Shown: one piece after another, positions 15,510-24,727 of the stretch | Layout: each line of letters opens with the position of its first letter | How positions within the stretch are numbered: the stretch's first letter is position 1 | Origin: a virus | Length of the DNA: 27,757 nucleotides | Direction: 5' to 3' (one strand) | Virus record (IMG/VR): IMGVR_UViG_3300030110_003411 | Location: 6,017 to 33,773 of that record | The notes under the pieces: model-generated | Databases searched by the model: none | The model's input: only the letters and a program-made list of their open reading frames with translations | What the model was told of the DNA's origin: nothing | Position numbers and translations under genes: made by a program

Positions 15510-18500
15510 TTAAGAACCTGGTTCCTGACCATCTCCACCTTCTCCACCTTTGGATTGAATTGTTCCTGAATTTGCAATTGTTCGTGCGGAAATAAATACG
15601 AAACCACCTCCGCCTCCTCCGCCTCCACCTTGACCACCATCTTGAGCACCTTGACCACCGGCACCACTTCCACCACCACCGCCTTGTGTTCCATCTGAAC
15701 CTGCAGATAAGTTTCCTCCTCCACCAACAGGGCCTCCACCTTCACCACCTTGTCCTCCTGATGCATCAAATCCATCATTAGAAATTGTCGCACCACTAGC
15801 AATGGTTAATGTATCTTTAACAAAAAGTCTAAATCCATTAGTAAAAAGAGTACAAGGACTATTAAGGGTAAAATTCTGACAATAAATATCATTTTTCATA
15901 TGCCAATGTTGAGTAGATTCTCGTTTTCCATCATTATTTTCAGGGCCATTTAATAATACTCTAACACCATCAGCACCATCAACACCATAACTACTCTCAT
16001 TAAAAGTTGAACTACCACCATTATCATCACTTAGAATTATTGTAGCATCTATTCCACTACCAAACAATCTTGTTCTTTCAAGAATACTACCACTAACAGT
16101 AACTTCACCTTCAGCTAAAGATATAATCTCAGTACTACCATTTTTTAATTTTAGTGTGTTGCTAGTTATTGAAACGTGATTACCAGTCGTAACACCAATA
16201 GTAGTTGTTGAACCATATGAGGCAAGAACCGTAGTAGAATCTTTTAATTCCAATGAAGACGCTGTCAACTTAACGTGTTCATTTGAAGTGTTACCGATTG
16301 TTGTAGTTGCTCCAAATGTAGCTCGTGTTGTGTTTGCCGCAACGACATCAACTTCATCACTTTTTACATTAACATAGTCGTCTTCTGCAGCTCCATAAAG
16401 AAATGCACCACTATCTCCCATCTCAAACTTTTTAAGATTGTTACTTTTCATAATGATACTACCAGCTGCTAAGGTCATAAAATCATTACCAGAAGCTGGG
16501 CCACCAAATATAGTAACTCCAGTTGAATTTAGTACTAATCTTCTATCAGCAGATGCATCACCTACTCCATTAAAAAATGTTAGTTCCGTTCCTAAAGTTA
16601 CTAAATCAGGGTCACCATCTTCAGCTCTTATAGTTAGTCCGTCAGAATCTAATACGACTTGTGTTTCCATTGCGTCAATAGCAGCTTGAGCTGTATTGGC
16701 CAATGCTGATGCTGCATTAGCTTTAGTTGTAGCATCACTTGCGGCTGTATTTATTGCATTTGTTTGTGCAGCACTAGCAGAAGCAGATGCTCCAGCTCCC
16801 CTAAGAGAAGCTTTTGTATCAGCTAAAGATGCAGATGCAGTCGCTCCAGCTGCTCTATTTGAAGCTTTAGTATCAGCTAAAGATGCCGATGCAGTTGCTC
16901 CAGCTGCTCTATTTGAAGCTTTTGTATCAGCTAAAGATGCCGATGCAGTTGCTCCAGCACCCCTTGCTATACTTCTCTCCTCTTTGTCATTTGACGAACC
17001 ACTAATTTGATTTCTTAAAGCGGCAGTCATTGTTATAGAACCTTCTAAAGCTAGATTACTTCCATCCCAAGAAAATTTATTACCTAAAGAAAAATTACTA
17101 GCACTATCTATATAAAATGGTGTATTAGAATTACCGTAAGTTCCAACTCCATTAAATAACTTATTATTTTCCATCTTAATGCCACCAATAGAACCACTGC
17201 TAGCTTTTATCTGTCCTGATAAGAATACGTTTTCAGCTGCTAAACCAAAACCTGGAGTTCTTGTTATCCCAACTGAATCACCTAATGCAGAATCTGGAAG
17301 TCCACTTAAATCTCCTATGCGAGTTCTAAGCTTATAATCGTAAATATCACTACCAGTTCTTTCTTTAAAATCTATATAAGGTGTTGCTCCATAATTAGGA
17401 TTTGCATTCATTTCTATCCAACCACTACCTGTGGTGTTATTTTTTGTACCACCCATAAATTTACCAGTAGATACAAGTGTTTGTCCAGGATTATATTCAA
17501 CAGCTGGTGATACCAATCCACCTAAAATAGAAGCTTCAAAAGACAACTGATTTACATCAGCATCCACTGCGTGTGAAGTTTGAGGTGTACCATCAACACC
17601 TCTTAATACGTGTATTATGTTATTACTTGTAGACCCAGTAATTTTCATTATTTCCGTATCAACCATTATCAATCTACCATTAAGAGCAAATCCAGTATTT
17701 GAATCTACAGCTATATCTGTTTGTGTAGCATTTGGTTGTGTTCTTATTTCTGTTATTTTTGTTCTTGAACCAGACACAGTTGTAGCATTACCAAGACTAC
17801 GAGTTACCACAAGAAAACCTGATTGGTCATTATCAGATGCTAAATCCTTTCTACTTGAAGTATGTACTCTCATAAACTCTTTTGTAAATCCAGTAGCATT
17901 TACTTTTTTAGCAAATAATATTTCACCTCTTTCAAAAGCACTTACATTATCACAATGTATAATAGAAGATGTCGCTGGTACTGAAGCACTAACTGTTGTA
18001 GCGTTAGCTACCCATAGTTGACCACCTACAACATTGACTTGTTCTTTTTCAAAAACAGTTGTTGCGAGTGTACCACGAACATTTACATTTTCAAATTCAG
18101 CAAAACCATTTCCTAATGATGATATAATCCAACCAGTTGTACGGGGGTCATAATCCTTTGACCTTATTGTACCTCTATCTTCAAGTATTAAATTACTACT
18201 ACTAATTGTACTATTACCTATTGTAAATCCACCAATTTTACCACCTGTAAATAATACTTGTGAACCAGTTATATCACCACTTGATGATAATATTAGATTA
18301 TTATTAGAAGACCTTATTTTACTTGGTGATACTTGGAATCCACCAATAGATGCAGAAGCAAATCTTGCAAGTCCATCAGATTTTATTGAAGAAGATGCAT
18401 TTAAAACAGTAGAAGTAGTACCACCTATATTTGCAGGTGTTAAAATTTGATTAGCAGCAACTGTTCCCAAAACTTGAACATCATCTGATATTACACCACT

Positions 18501-21107
18501 TTCCATTAAAAAGTTTGATGCAGTTATATTACCTTGTCTTGTTAAGTGAAGATTACTTGCACTTATTTCTATATTACCATTTGAACCACTTACAAATGAA
18601 GACGACTGATTACCAAAGAAAAACCTTGAAGTTTTTACATCAAAAGATGAACTATAATTATTGTCTGCATCTATGGTTCTAAACTTAAAAAATGATTCGT
18701 TTGCACCAGTATTACCATCGTGTATTTCTAACCCAGCACCTGTATAATTGTCTTGTGTCTCACCACCAGGTTTTACAGAACCTGACCACATAAGAAATCC
18801 ACCACCTTGTCCAGCTGATGCACTTTTAAATCCTTGATAACCTACAGCTCTGATAAAAGCAGAGCCACCTTTCATTTCTATTCCACTTCCTTGTACATCA
18901 CCTATAAACAAAGAACCAGCTAACAAATTATCTTCACCATCTATCATTAAAGCAGAACCTGATAGTTCTACATCTCTTAAAACTGTAAAAGTTTCTGATT
19001 CAGTATTATTAACATCATAATATTGTAACAAAAAAGTAAATTTATCAGGTCTTAAAGTACCAGTTGGTATTGGAACTCTAACTTTTACTTGGTCTGGTGA
19101 AAAACCAGTATCCATTGCTGGTCTCAATGATATACTTTTTATATCCCATTCTCCAGCATCAACTCTAATTTGAAATACTGTATCTGTGTTTGTTGATTCA
19201 TTTGTCTTTAGTGGTGCTTTAAATGTATGACTTACTATGTCAAAATTCTTTTCATCTTCATCAGATGGTTTTAATTGTAAACCAACTATATTACCAGATT
19301 CGTCTGTTATGGTTGCACCATAATTTTGAGAATCATTATATTTTGCATTTTGGTCAATTGCAATGTTAGAACCTGATAAATGAAAGAATAATTTTGCAAT
19401 TCTTTTAACAACTCCATCAGATTGTATTTTTGGGCCTTTTTTACCCTTTACTTTCATACTTAATGTATAAATAACATCTCTATCTACAGTAAATTTATAA
19501 GTTGAATCTACATTAAATCTAGCGTTTTGATTGTGTTGACTATAACTACCTGACAAATGAATTGAATCTACAAAAGGATTGTTTTGATATGTAACCGTTA
19601 CATTTGAGCCACTATCCCAATATTTGTTAGTGTGAGCTTGGGATTGAAAATATCCTGACCTTAATACACCTGATGGTGATGTTGTATCTACTAATAATTC
19701 TGGTGATTCTAAAATTGTATCTAATAAAACAGGAAACTCACTAACACGAGTTTGACTACCACCTGAAACTTTTAACCTATATACATCACCACTAAAAGTT
19801 CTAGCTCTTTTAATAGTCATATCAACAAATGAATCAAATTGAAATGATGATGTAACAGATACAATATCTTGAAATGAAGATGTAAAATCTGCACGTGGTG
19901 AACCTGGTACAGATTGAGGTACATATGGATGATTACCAAAAGGTGCCACATAATATTTAGTAGGTGGATCATTTTGATTACCGGCCATTGATGGTGCATA
20001 TTTAAAATAAAATGGTTTATCTACGTGTACTTCTTTATCGGATACAACACTTTGTATTGAAGCTGTATAATCAGTTATAGTTATTCCTACTTCACCTTCT
20101 TCTAATTCTGCAGAACCACCTGGTAAATCAAGTGTACTTGGAATCTCACCTTTTGGGTCTTCAGTAATAAATTCTTCTGGTCTGAATACTATTATACTTT
20201 CTTTTGGTATTTTTATTTTTGCACCAACCATTTTAGAATTAAAAGTATCTGAACCTGTTGCGAATAATTTATATACGGGTGGGTCTGGTGAACCTCTATT
20301 TTCTTTTATTGCTGTCTTGTTAAAAAAAGCGGGAGCTTTAACTTCACCTGTTAAATACTTATGTAAATTTTGAATTGCTTTTACTTCCTCTGCAATTTCT
20401 CCTGGTATTGCGTCTCTTTGTGTGTCTCGTGTAGTATCTATTACTATACTCTCATCTGTTTCTTCTTCACCTTGTTCGTTTGTTGTGGACGCATCTGGAT
20501 AATATCTTTGACCTGGATTTAATGGTACACCAAAAATACCACTACCTGTTATTGTTGTTGTTATTTGTGTGTTTGTTCCAGGTGATAGTAATGCTTTTTT
20601 TACTAATTCTTGAGCAACTACTTTTGGTTGTCTGTAAAATAAAATAGGTGCTGTATTTACTGTTGCCGAAGAGTCTATATTTATTGTTTTTGTATATTTT
20701 ACATTATACCTTCCAATAAATTCTTGTGGTACATCAATTTTAGTATTATCTAATTCAGCTAATATAACTAATTGTGCAGCTCCACCAATATTTACTGGCG
20801 GGCCGTATACTTCTACACTAACATAGGTAAATGGAACAGTTGGTTGTGAACCACCATATCCATCATCTTCATATAGATATTTTATTGGTTGATTATAAAC
20901 TGTATTACCATTGTTATCTAAAATTTCTATTTTAAGAGGAACATTTGGTTTTAAAAAATCAGAACCAAGTATTTTAAATGCAGCCCTACCCTGTGTAAAG
21001 GTATCAGGCATATCTATTACTTTTATATACTCATTTTGTATATCATCTAAGAATACTTCAACTTTATCTAGGTCTTGTTTTATTAATCTACGAGCAAGAA
21101 CACCCAT
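15510..21107 (-). CDS. Giant tail fibre / host-recognition protein with poly-Gly tip
   Basis: The 1865-aa product starts MGVLARRLIKQDLDKVEVFL. The N-terminal ~850 residues are beta-sandwich-like virion modules. The middle has repeated fibre units (GGKIGGFTIGNSTISSSNL; ASIGGFQVSPSKIRSSNNNL; SIGGIKMENNKLFNG). Residues ~1381-1434 are three 18-aa Ala-rich repeats, then an Ala-rich helical stretch, then beta repeats (TTIGNTSNEHVKLTASSLEL). The last ~90 residues form a poly-Gly domain ending in IQSKGGEGGDGQEPGS. This is the architecture of a long phage fibre. I start at the ATG at 21107 (SD AGGAG, 9-nt spacing) rather than the TTG 24 nt upstream. Trimerisation and receptor are unknown. Confidence 0.85.
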   Translation of the reverse strand: MGVLARRLIKQDLDKVEVFLDDIQNEYIKVIDMPDTFTQGRAAFKILGSDFLKPNVPLKIEILDNNGNTVYNQPIKYLYEDDGYGGSQPTVPFTYVSVEVYGPPVNIGGAAQLVILAELDNTKIDVPQEFIGRYNVKYTKTINIDSSATVNTAPILFYRQPKVVAQELVKKALLSPGTNTQITTTITGSGIFGVPLNPGQRYYPDASTTNEQGEEETDESIVIDTTRDTQRDAIPGEIAEEVKAIQNLHKYLTGEVKAPAFFNKTAIKENRGSPDPPVYKLFATGSDTFNSKMVGAKIKIPKESIIVFRPEEFITEDPKGEIPSTLDLPGGSAELEEGEVGITITDYTASIQSVVSDKEVHVDKPFYFKYAPSMAGNQNDPPTKYYVAPFGNHPYVPQSVPGSPRADFTSSFQDIVSVTSSFQFDSFVDMTIKRARTFSGDVYRLKVSGGSQTRVSEFPVLLDTILESPELLVDTTSPSGVLRSGYFQSQAHTNKYWDSGSNVTVTYQNNPFVDSIHLSGSYSQHNQNARFNVDSTYKFTVDRDVIYTLSMKVKGKKGPKIQSDGVVKRIAKLFFHLSGSNIAIDQNAKYNDSQNYGATITDESGNIVGLQLKPSDEDEKNFDIVSHTFKAPLKTNESTNTDTVFQIRVDAGEWDIKSISLRPAMDTGFSPDQVKVRVPIPTGTLRPDKFTFLLQYYDVNNTESETFTVLRDVELSGSALMIDGEDNLLAGSLFIGDVQGSGIEMKGGSAFIRAVGYQGFKSASAGQGGGFLMWSGSVKPGGETQDNYTGAGLEIHDGNTGANESFFKFRTIDADNNYSSSFDVKTSRFFFGNQSSSFVSGSNGNIEISASNLHLTRQGNITASNFLMESGVISDDVQVLGTVAANQILTPANIGGTTSTVLNASSSIKSDGLARFASASIGGFQVSPSKIRSSNNNLILSSSGDITGSQVLFTGGKIGGFTIGNSTISSSNLILEDRGTIRSKDYDPRTTGWIISSLGNGFAEFENVNVRGTLATTVFEKEQVNVVGGQLWVANATTVSASVPATSSIIHCDNVSAFERGEILFAKKVNATGFTKEFMRVHTSSRKDLASDNDQSGFLVVTRSLGNATTVSGSRTKITEIRTQPNATQTDIAVDSNTGFALNGRLIMVDTEIMKITGSTSNNIIHVLRGVDGTPQTSHAVDADVNQLSFEASILGGLVSPAVEYNPGQTLVSTGKFMGGTKNNTTGSGWIEMNANPNYGATPYIDFKERTGSDIYDYKLRTRIGDLSGLPDSALGDSVGITRTPGFGLAAENVFLSGQIKASSGSIGGIKMENNKLFNGVGTYGNSNTPFYIDSASNFSLGNKFSWDGSNLALEGSITMTAALRNQISGSSNDKEERSIARGAGATASASLADTKASNRAAGATASASLADTKASNRAAGATASASLADTKASLRGAGASASASAAQTNAINTAASDATTKANAASALANTAQAAIDAMETQVVLDSDGLTIRAEDGDPDLVTLGTELTFFNGVGDASADRRLVLNSTGVTIFGGPASGNDFMTLAAGSIIMKSNNLKKFEMGDSGAFLYGAAEDDYVNVKSDEVDVVAANTTRATFGATTTIGNTSNEHVKLTASSLELKDSTTVLASYGSTTTIGVTTGNHVSITSNTLKLKNGSTEIISLAEGEVTVSGSILERTRLFGSGIDATIILSDDNGGSSTFNESSYGVDGADGVRVLLNGPENNDGKRESTQHWHMKNDIYCQNFTLNSPCTLFTNGFRLFVKDTLTIASGATISNDGFDASGGQGGEGGGPVGGGGNLSAGSDGTQGGGGGSGAGGQGAQDGGQGGGGGGGGGFVFISARTIANSGTIQSKGGEGGDGQEPGS
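16807..16968 (-). repeat. Three tandem 54-bp repeats inside tail-fibre gene
   Basis: Three consecutive 54-bp units start at about 16807, 16861 and 16915 and encode the 18-residue unit ATASASLADTKASNRAAG with few changes. A degenerate fourth unit (GASASASAAQTN) follows on the protein side. Such in-frame repeats lengthen a fibre shaft and can expand or contract by recombination. Confidence 0.85.
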
Positions 21108-21120
21108 ATTTTTAGTTCTC

Positions 21121-21141
21121 CTAATATACAATAAATATTAG
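21121..21141. promoter_or_regulatory. Inverted repeat overlapping fibre-gene leader, possible operator
   Basis: CTAATAT and ATATTAG form a perfect 7-bp inverted repeat around a 7-nt spacer, overlapping the start of the fibre gene's Shine-Dalgarno and an AT-rich TATTTAT motif. It lies between the fibre gene and the divergently transcribed ribbon-helix-helix gene, so it could be the operator of that regulator. AT-only palindromes are easily formed by chance here. Confidence 0.35.
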
Positions 21142-21208
21142 TTAAACAAATTATTTGAATAAAGTGGTTAAAAAAGAATTAAAAAGTATGTATATTATAC
21201 TTATTTAT

Positions 21209-21364
21209 ATGGAAAACAAATTTGTAAATATTAAAATACGAAAAGAATTTCGTGATATGATTAAGGAATATTCAAAGAATCACGGTTATAAGATGTATGC
21301 TCTTATTGAAGAACTTATAAAAGAAAAATGTACAAAGAAAATATTATACTCTAATCAAACATAA
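21209..21364 (+). CDS. Ribbon-helix-helix (CopG/Arc-like) small regulator
   Basis: This is the only credible plus-strand gene in the window. The 51-aa product (MENKFVNIKIRKEFRDMIKE...) has the ribbon-helix-helix pattern: a short basic strand (FVNIKIRKEF), helix A (RDMIKEYSKNHG) and helix B (KMYALIEELIKEKC). Such proteins bind DNA as dimers through the strand. I chose ATG 21209; an upstream ATG at 21188 would add MYIILIY and has no better SD. It diverges from the tail-fibre gene and its 3' end overlaps the SbcC-D gene tail-to-tail by 14 nt. It may regulate neighbouring promoters or itself. Being so short, it could also be an antitoxin-like or host-control protein. Confidence 0.65.
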   Translation: MENKFVNIKIRKEFRDMIKEYSKNHGYKMYALIEELIKEKCTKKILYSNQT

Positions 21365-24300
21365 TGTTACTATAATCTTTTTCTTTTTTGATTTCTAATA
21401 ACGTATCTACCGCATCCCTCATAGAATCTATATGAGATACAATCAATGTGAATTGAAATTGTGATTTAAGATATTGAAATAAACTATATACTGAGTTTAA
21501 GTTATCTGAATCCATCGTTCCCCAACCCTCATCAATAGCTAAGAAGTTACTACGTGGTAAGTTAGATACATTAATTAATGCAACTCTAATAGCAAGACTT
21601 GATATAAATCTTTCCATACCACTACTTAATTCAAGTGGCCAGACATTATCATCATCATATACAATATAGTTATTAATGTTCTTACCATCCATCTCAAATA
21701 ACATTTGGAAGTCTACAAGTTGTGAAAGAATATTATTTACTTCACCCTCAATGGTTGGAAGGGCTTTTGTAATTAAGTCATATGGTACACCATCACGTTT
21801 TACAGCATCAAGATAATATTGATAAGCTTCATATTTGTCTTCAAGTTCTTCTACCTTTTTAATATTATCTAATATAGTTCGTCTTTTAGTATCTACAACT
21901 TTTATCTCACCAAACATATTATTAGCATTATCAGTAACCATATCAAGACTATTGTTTACATCGTCAAGTTCAGATTCAACCTTTTTAATTTCATTCTCTA
22001 TTTGTTGATTGAACATTATATCATTTTCTTGTTCGTAATACTTTACTATTTTTTCCTCAATAGAAGTTAGTTGATGTAAAACATTTTTTCGTTTTTCTTC
22101 CAACAAAACCTTACTACTATTAGTTTCATTTATTAATGTTGATACTTGTTGTAGTTTATTTATATTATCATCTAAATCTAATTTAGCAGTTCTTAATTCA
22201 GGTAGTGTTTTCATTTCATACGATATGTCGTCCATTTTTTGTAAATGTTCTTTTACTCTGTCTTTATCCACTTCAACTAATTTTTTTGTTTCTATAGCAT
22301 CAAGAGTAAATGGATTTTTCATACAATAATCACAATCTTCATCATATTCTAAATCACCAAGTTTATCTATCTTATCTAATTTAGTTTTTACTTCAATTTT
22401 TAATTTGTATAAATCTTGACTCAACTTATCGTGTTCAGTATTTAATTTCTCACCTTCAACAAATTTTTCATTTGTTTTTTGTTCTTCGTGATATTTTATT
22501 TTTAATCTTATTTGTTTTTCTAATACATTAACCTTTTCAGTTTTTGAAGTTACCTCACCTAATTGATTGTCTATACCGCTTAATGTTTTAGTCAACACTT
22601 CTTTATTTTCTTTTAAGTTATTTATATCACCAATTGATTTATCTGTGGGTTTTAGTTTTTTAGTTAATGTAATAATTTGGCTTTCAACTAATTTCTTTTT
22701 AGATTGAATCTCATCTTTTTCATTTAATAATTTTTTGTGTGTCTTTTTAAATTCTGTTTTCTGTTCTTTAATGTCTGCTAAGTCTTTTTCCCAATCATTC
22801 TTTTTAAAGTTTTTAAGAACCGCAGATACATCTCGTATTTCCTCTGTAGCAGATACCCATAGTTTGTCAAATATTTCTAATCCCATAAATTGAGCAAGAA
22901 GTGTTTTCTTTTCTTTTTGAGTTTTTTCAATAAAGACAGAATTTTTAATTTGAGAAGAAAGAGCTGTTAGAATGAAGTCATCATATGAACCAATAACTTT
23001 TTTAATATTATTTTGTGTAGTTCTTCTTTGGTCTCCGTTCATAGAAACCTTTTCACCAGCGTCATCAAATGTATAGAAGTCTACATCTACTTTAACATTA
23101 CCTTTTCTTTGTTTTTTAGCTACTCGTTCTATATGATAATCTTGTCCATCTATCTCAAAGTTAACCTTACAAAAGAAATCACCTTTCTTATTATTAAGAA
23201 CGTTTTCTGCTTTAAAAGCTCGTGTACACGTGTCAAATAAACAAAAGGAAAGAGCATCTAAAAGAGAAGACTTACCAGCTGCGTTTGGAGCAAACATTCC
23301 AACTATACCATTTAGTTTAGTAAAATCTACTTTATTATTTTCACCATAACTAAACATATTAGAGAACTCAAACTTTTTAAGTTTCCAATTTACATTTCTA
23401 TAGACTTCTTCTTCTGGTATTATCTGATTTAGTGATTCATTAATATTTTTAATTTTAAGTAAAACTTCTTCACTTACAATATGATTGTTATTTAAGTAGT
23501 CTCTAATTAAATCAAATTGAACATCAGTGCTATTGATATCACCTACAGCTATCTTACCATTTCTAACTCTATCATTACCATAAATCGTATCAGTTCGTGT
23601 AACTGACATTTCTTCAACACCATACTTATCGTGAATTACTGCAAGAGCTTTTTTCAACTCAGTAGCTGAAGTATTGGCTACTCTAACACGAAGTCTAGCT
23701 TTAGATGGCATATCATCTACATCTGGAACTATACCATTATCTATATCTAATGTATAATAACCATAATCATTCTTTACTTCAATGTATTCTGATGTTCTCT
23801 TTGGAACATCCCATAAAAGATATCCGTGAGACAATCCCTCTCCGTGATTTTGTTGTACTAACGAACCACAATATGATATGGTTTCTTCTTTGTTAAGGTG
23901 TTGACGCTTATGGATATCACCAAGTAATCCCATATCGTAACCTTTAAACTTTGTAATCTTTACATCGGATGGTAATCTAAATCCTAAATCAGTTTCACAT
24001 CTATCTACTGTACCGTGAAATAAAACTACTTTTGTATCACCTTCAACTTGGTCAGCCGTAATAAAGTCTTTTTCATCTGTCCAACAATCCCATACTACAA
24101 ATGTAGTATCTGCACATTTATAAACACCACTATCTTTTAAATAATGTAAGTTAGAATGATTTAAGTTATCAACAATTGGTGTCAATACATCGAGTCGAGA
24201 ACGATTGTTTAGATTACAATCGTGATTACCTGCAATGATAATAGTTGGTACTATATCCGCTAAGTTTTTAAATAACCTTGATAACTGGTCAACCAATTCT

Positions 24301-24506
24301 GGTGACATATCTGTTTTAGAGTGAGCTATATCACCACCGATATAAGCTACTGCATTATCTTTATTCTTTCGTACTTCCTCGTAAGTTCTTTCAAAAACCT
24401 CTTCGTACTCCTTATGTCTTTTAAGGTTACGAATTTGAATGTCTGAAATGTGGTGTATGTGTTTTAATTTACGAAATGGAACTTTTACGATATTCGGTTC
24501 AATCAA
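21351..24506 (-). CDS. SbcD-SbcC (Mre11-Rad50; gp47-gp46) fusion nuclease
   Basis: The 1051-aa protein fuses a metallophosphoesterase nuclease to an SMC-like ATPase. Nuclease motifs: ISDIQI (20-25; Gln where the family usually has His), GGDIAH (57-62), GNHD (93-96), FHGT (163-166) and GDIH (196-199). ATPase: Walker A FAPNAAGKSS (405-414), long coiled coil with zinc hook CDYC (725-728), signature ELSSGMERF, Walker B FLAIDEGWGTMD, and SHIDSM near the end. In T4 these are separate gp47 and gp46, which process DNA ends for recombination-dependent replication and host DNA breakdown. The start is TTG, overlapping the upstream stop as TTGA, with SD AAGGA at 7 nt; the next Met is ~67 codons in, beyond essential motifs. 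Confidence 0.92.
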   Translation of the reverse strand: MIEPNIVKVPFRKLKHIHHISDIQIRNLKRHKEYEEVFERTYEEVRKNKDNAVAYIGGDIAHSKTDMSPELVDQLSRLFKNLADIVPTIIIAGNHDCNLNNRSRLDVLTPIVDNLNHSNLHYLKDSGVYKCADTTFVVWDCWTDEKDFITADQVEGDTKVVLFHGTVDRCETDLGFRLPSDVKITKFKGYDMGLLGDIHKRQHLNKEETISYCGSLVQQNHGEGLSHGYLLWDVPKRTSEYIEVKNDYGYYTLDIDNGIVPDVDDMPSKARLRVRVANTSATELKKALAVIHDKYGVEEMSVTRTDTIYGNDRVRNGKIAVGDINSTDVQFDLIRDYLNNNHIVSEEVLLKIKNINESLNQIIPEEEVYRNVNWKLKKFEFSNMFSYGENNKVDFTKLNGIVGMFAPNAAGKSSLLDALSFCLFDTCTRAFKAENVLNNKKGDFFCKVNFEIDGQDYHIERVAKKQRKGNVKVDVDFYTFDDAGEKVSMNGDQRRTTQNNIKKVIGSYDDFILTALSSQIKNSVFIEKTQKEKKTLLAQFMGLEIFDKLWVSATEEIRDVSAVLKNFKKNDWEKDLADIKEQKTEFKKTHKKLLNEKDEIQSKKKLVESQIITLTKKLKPTDKSIGDINNLKENKEVLTKTLSGIDNQLGEVTSKTEKVNVLEKQIRLKIKYHEEQKTNEKFVEGEKLNTEHDKLSQDLYKLKIEVKTKLDKIDKLGDLEYDEDCDYCMKNPFTLDAIETKKLVEVDKDRVKEHLQKMDDISYEMKTLPELRTAKLDLDDNINKLQQVSTLINETNSSKVLLEEKRKNVLHQLTSIEEKIVKYYEQENDIMFNQQIENEIKKVESELDDVNNSLDMVTDNANNMFGEIKVVDTKRRTILDNIKKVEELEDKYEAYQYYLDAVKRDGVPYDLITKALPTIEGEVNNILSQLVDFQMLFEMDGKNINNYIVYDDDNVWPLELSSGMERFISSLAIRVALINVSNLPRSNFLAIDEGWGTMDSDNLNSVYSLFQYLKSQFQFTLIVSHIDSMRDAVDTLLEIKKEKDYSNIMFD

Positions 24507-24727
24507 ACAAAATCCTTAATGTGTTTTTTTACGTCATCGATAAATACATCTGGTACTATAATATCCCAAGCTATTGGTTCGTTTAGATTTCCATTATAGT
24601 ATGTAGTGCATTTTTCAACTTGGTTCATAAGATTAAATTTTTGGCATACACTTTCCATAAGTTCGGAATCAGTAAGATGAACTTTCCAATCATCATAGTA
24701 TTTCCATATGTTTTTTTGTTTTGCCAT
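24503..24727 (-). CDS. Small hypothetical protein between primase and recombination nuclease
   Basis: A 74-aa product beginning MAKQKNIWKYYDDWKVHLTD, with aromatic residues and an acidic C-terminal half (DIIVPDVFIDDVKKHIKDF). No family recognised. It overlaps the primase gene by 35 nt and the nuclease gene by 4 nt (TTGA), so it is embedded in the DNA-metabolism operon; a role there is inferred only from location. Confidence 0.7.
   Translation of the reverse strand: MAKQKNIWKYYDDWKVHLTDSELMESVCQKFNLMNQVEKCTTYYNGNLNEPIAWDIIVPDVFIDDVKKHIKDFV

Noticed and set aside
15473-15802. Same-strand open frame of 109 aa across the fibre gene's Gly-rich end
   Set aside because: It is a shifted reading of the GC-rich Gly codons (giving Val/Glu-rich nonsense) and overlaps a frame that is clearly coding.
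16696-17010. Plus-strand open frame of 104 aa rich in Ala/Val
   Set aside because: It is the antisense shadow of the 54-bp repeats in the fibre gene.
22140-22640. TATAAATA-like late promoter boxes within the SbcC-like coiled-coil coding region
   Set aside because: AT-rich coding DNA produces such 8-mers by chance, and no gene start follows them.
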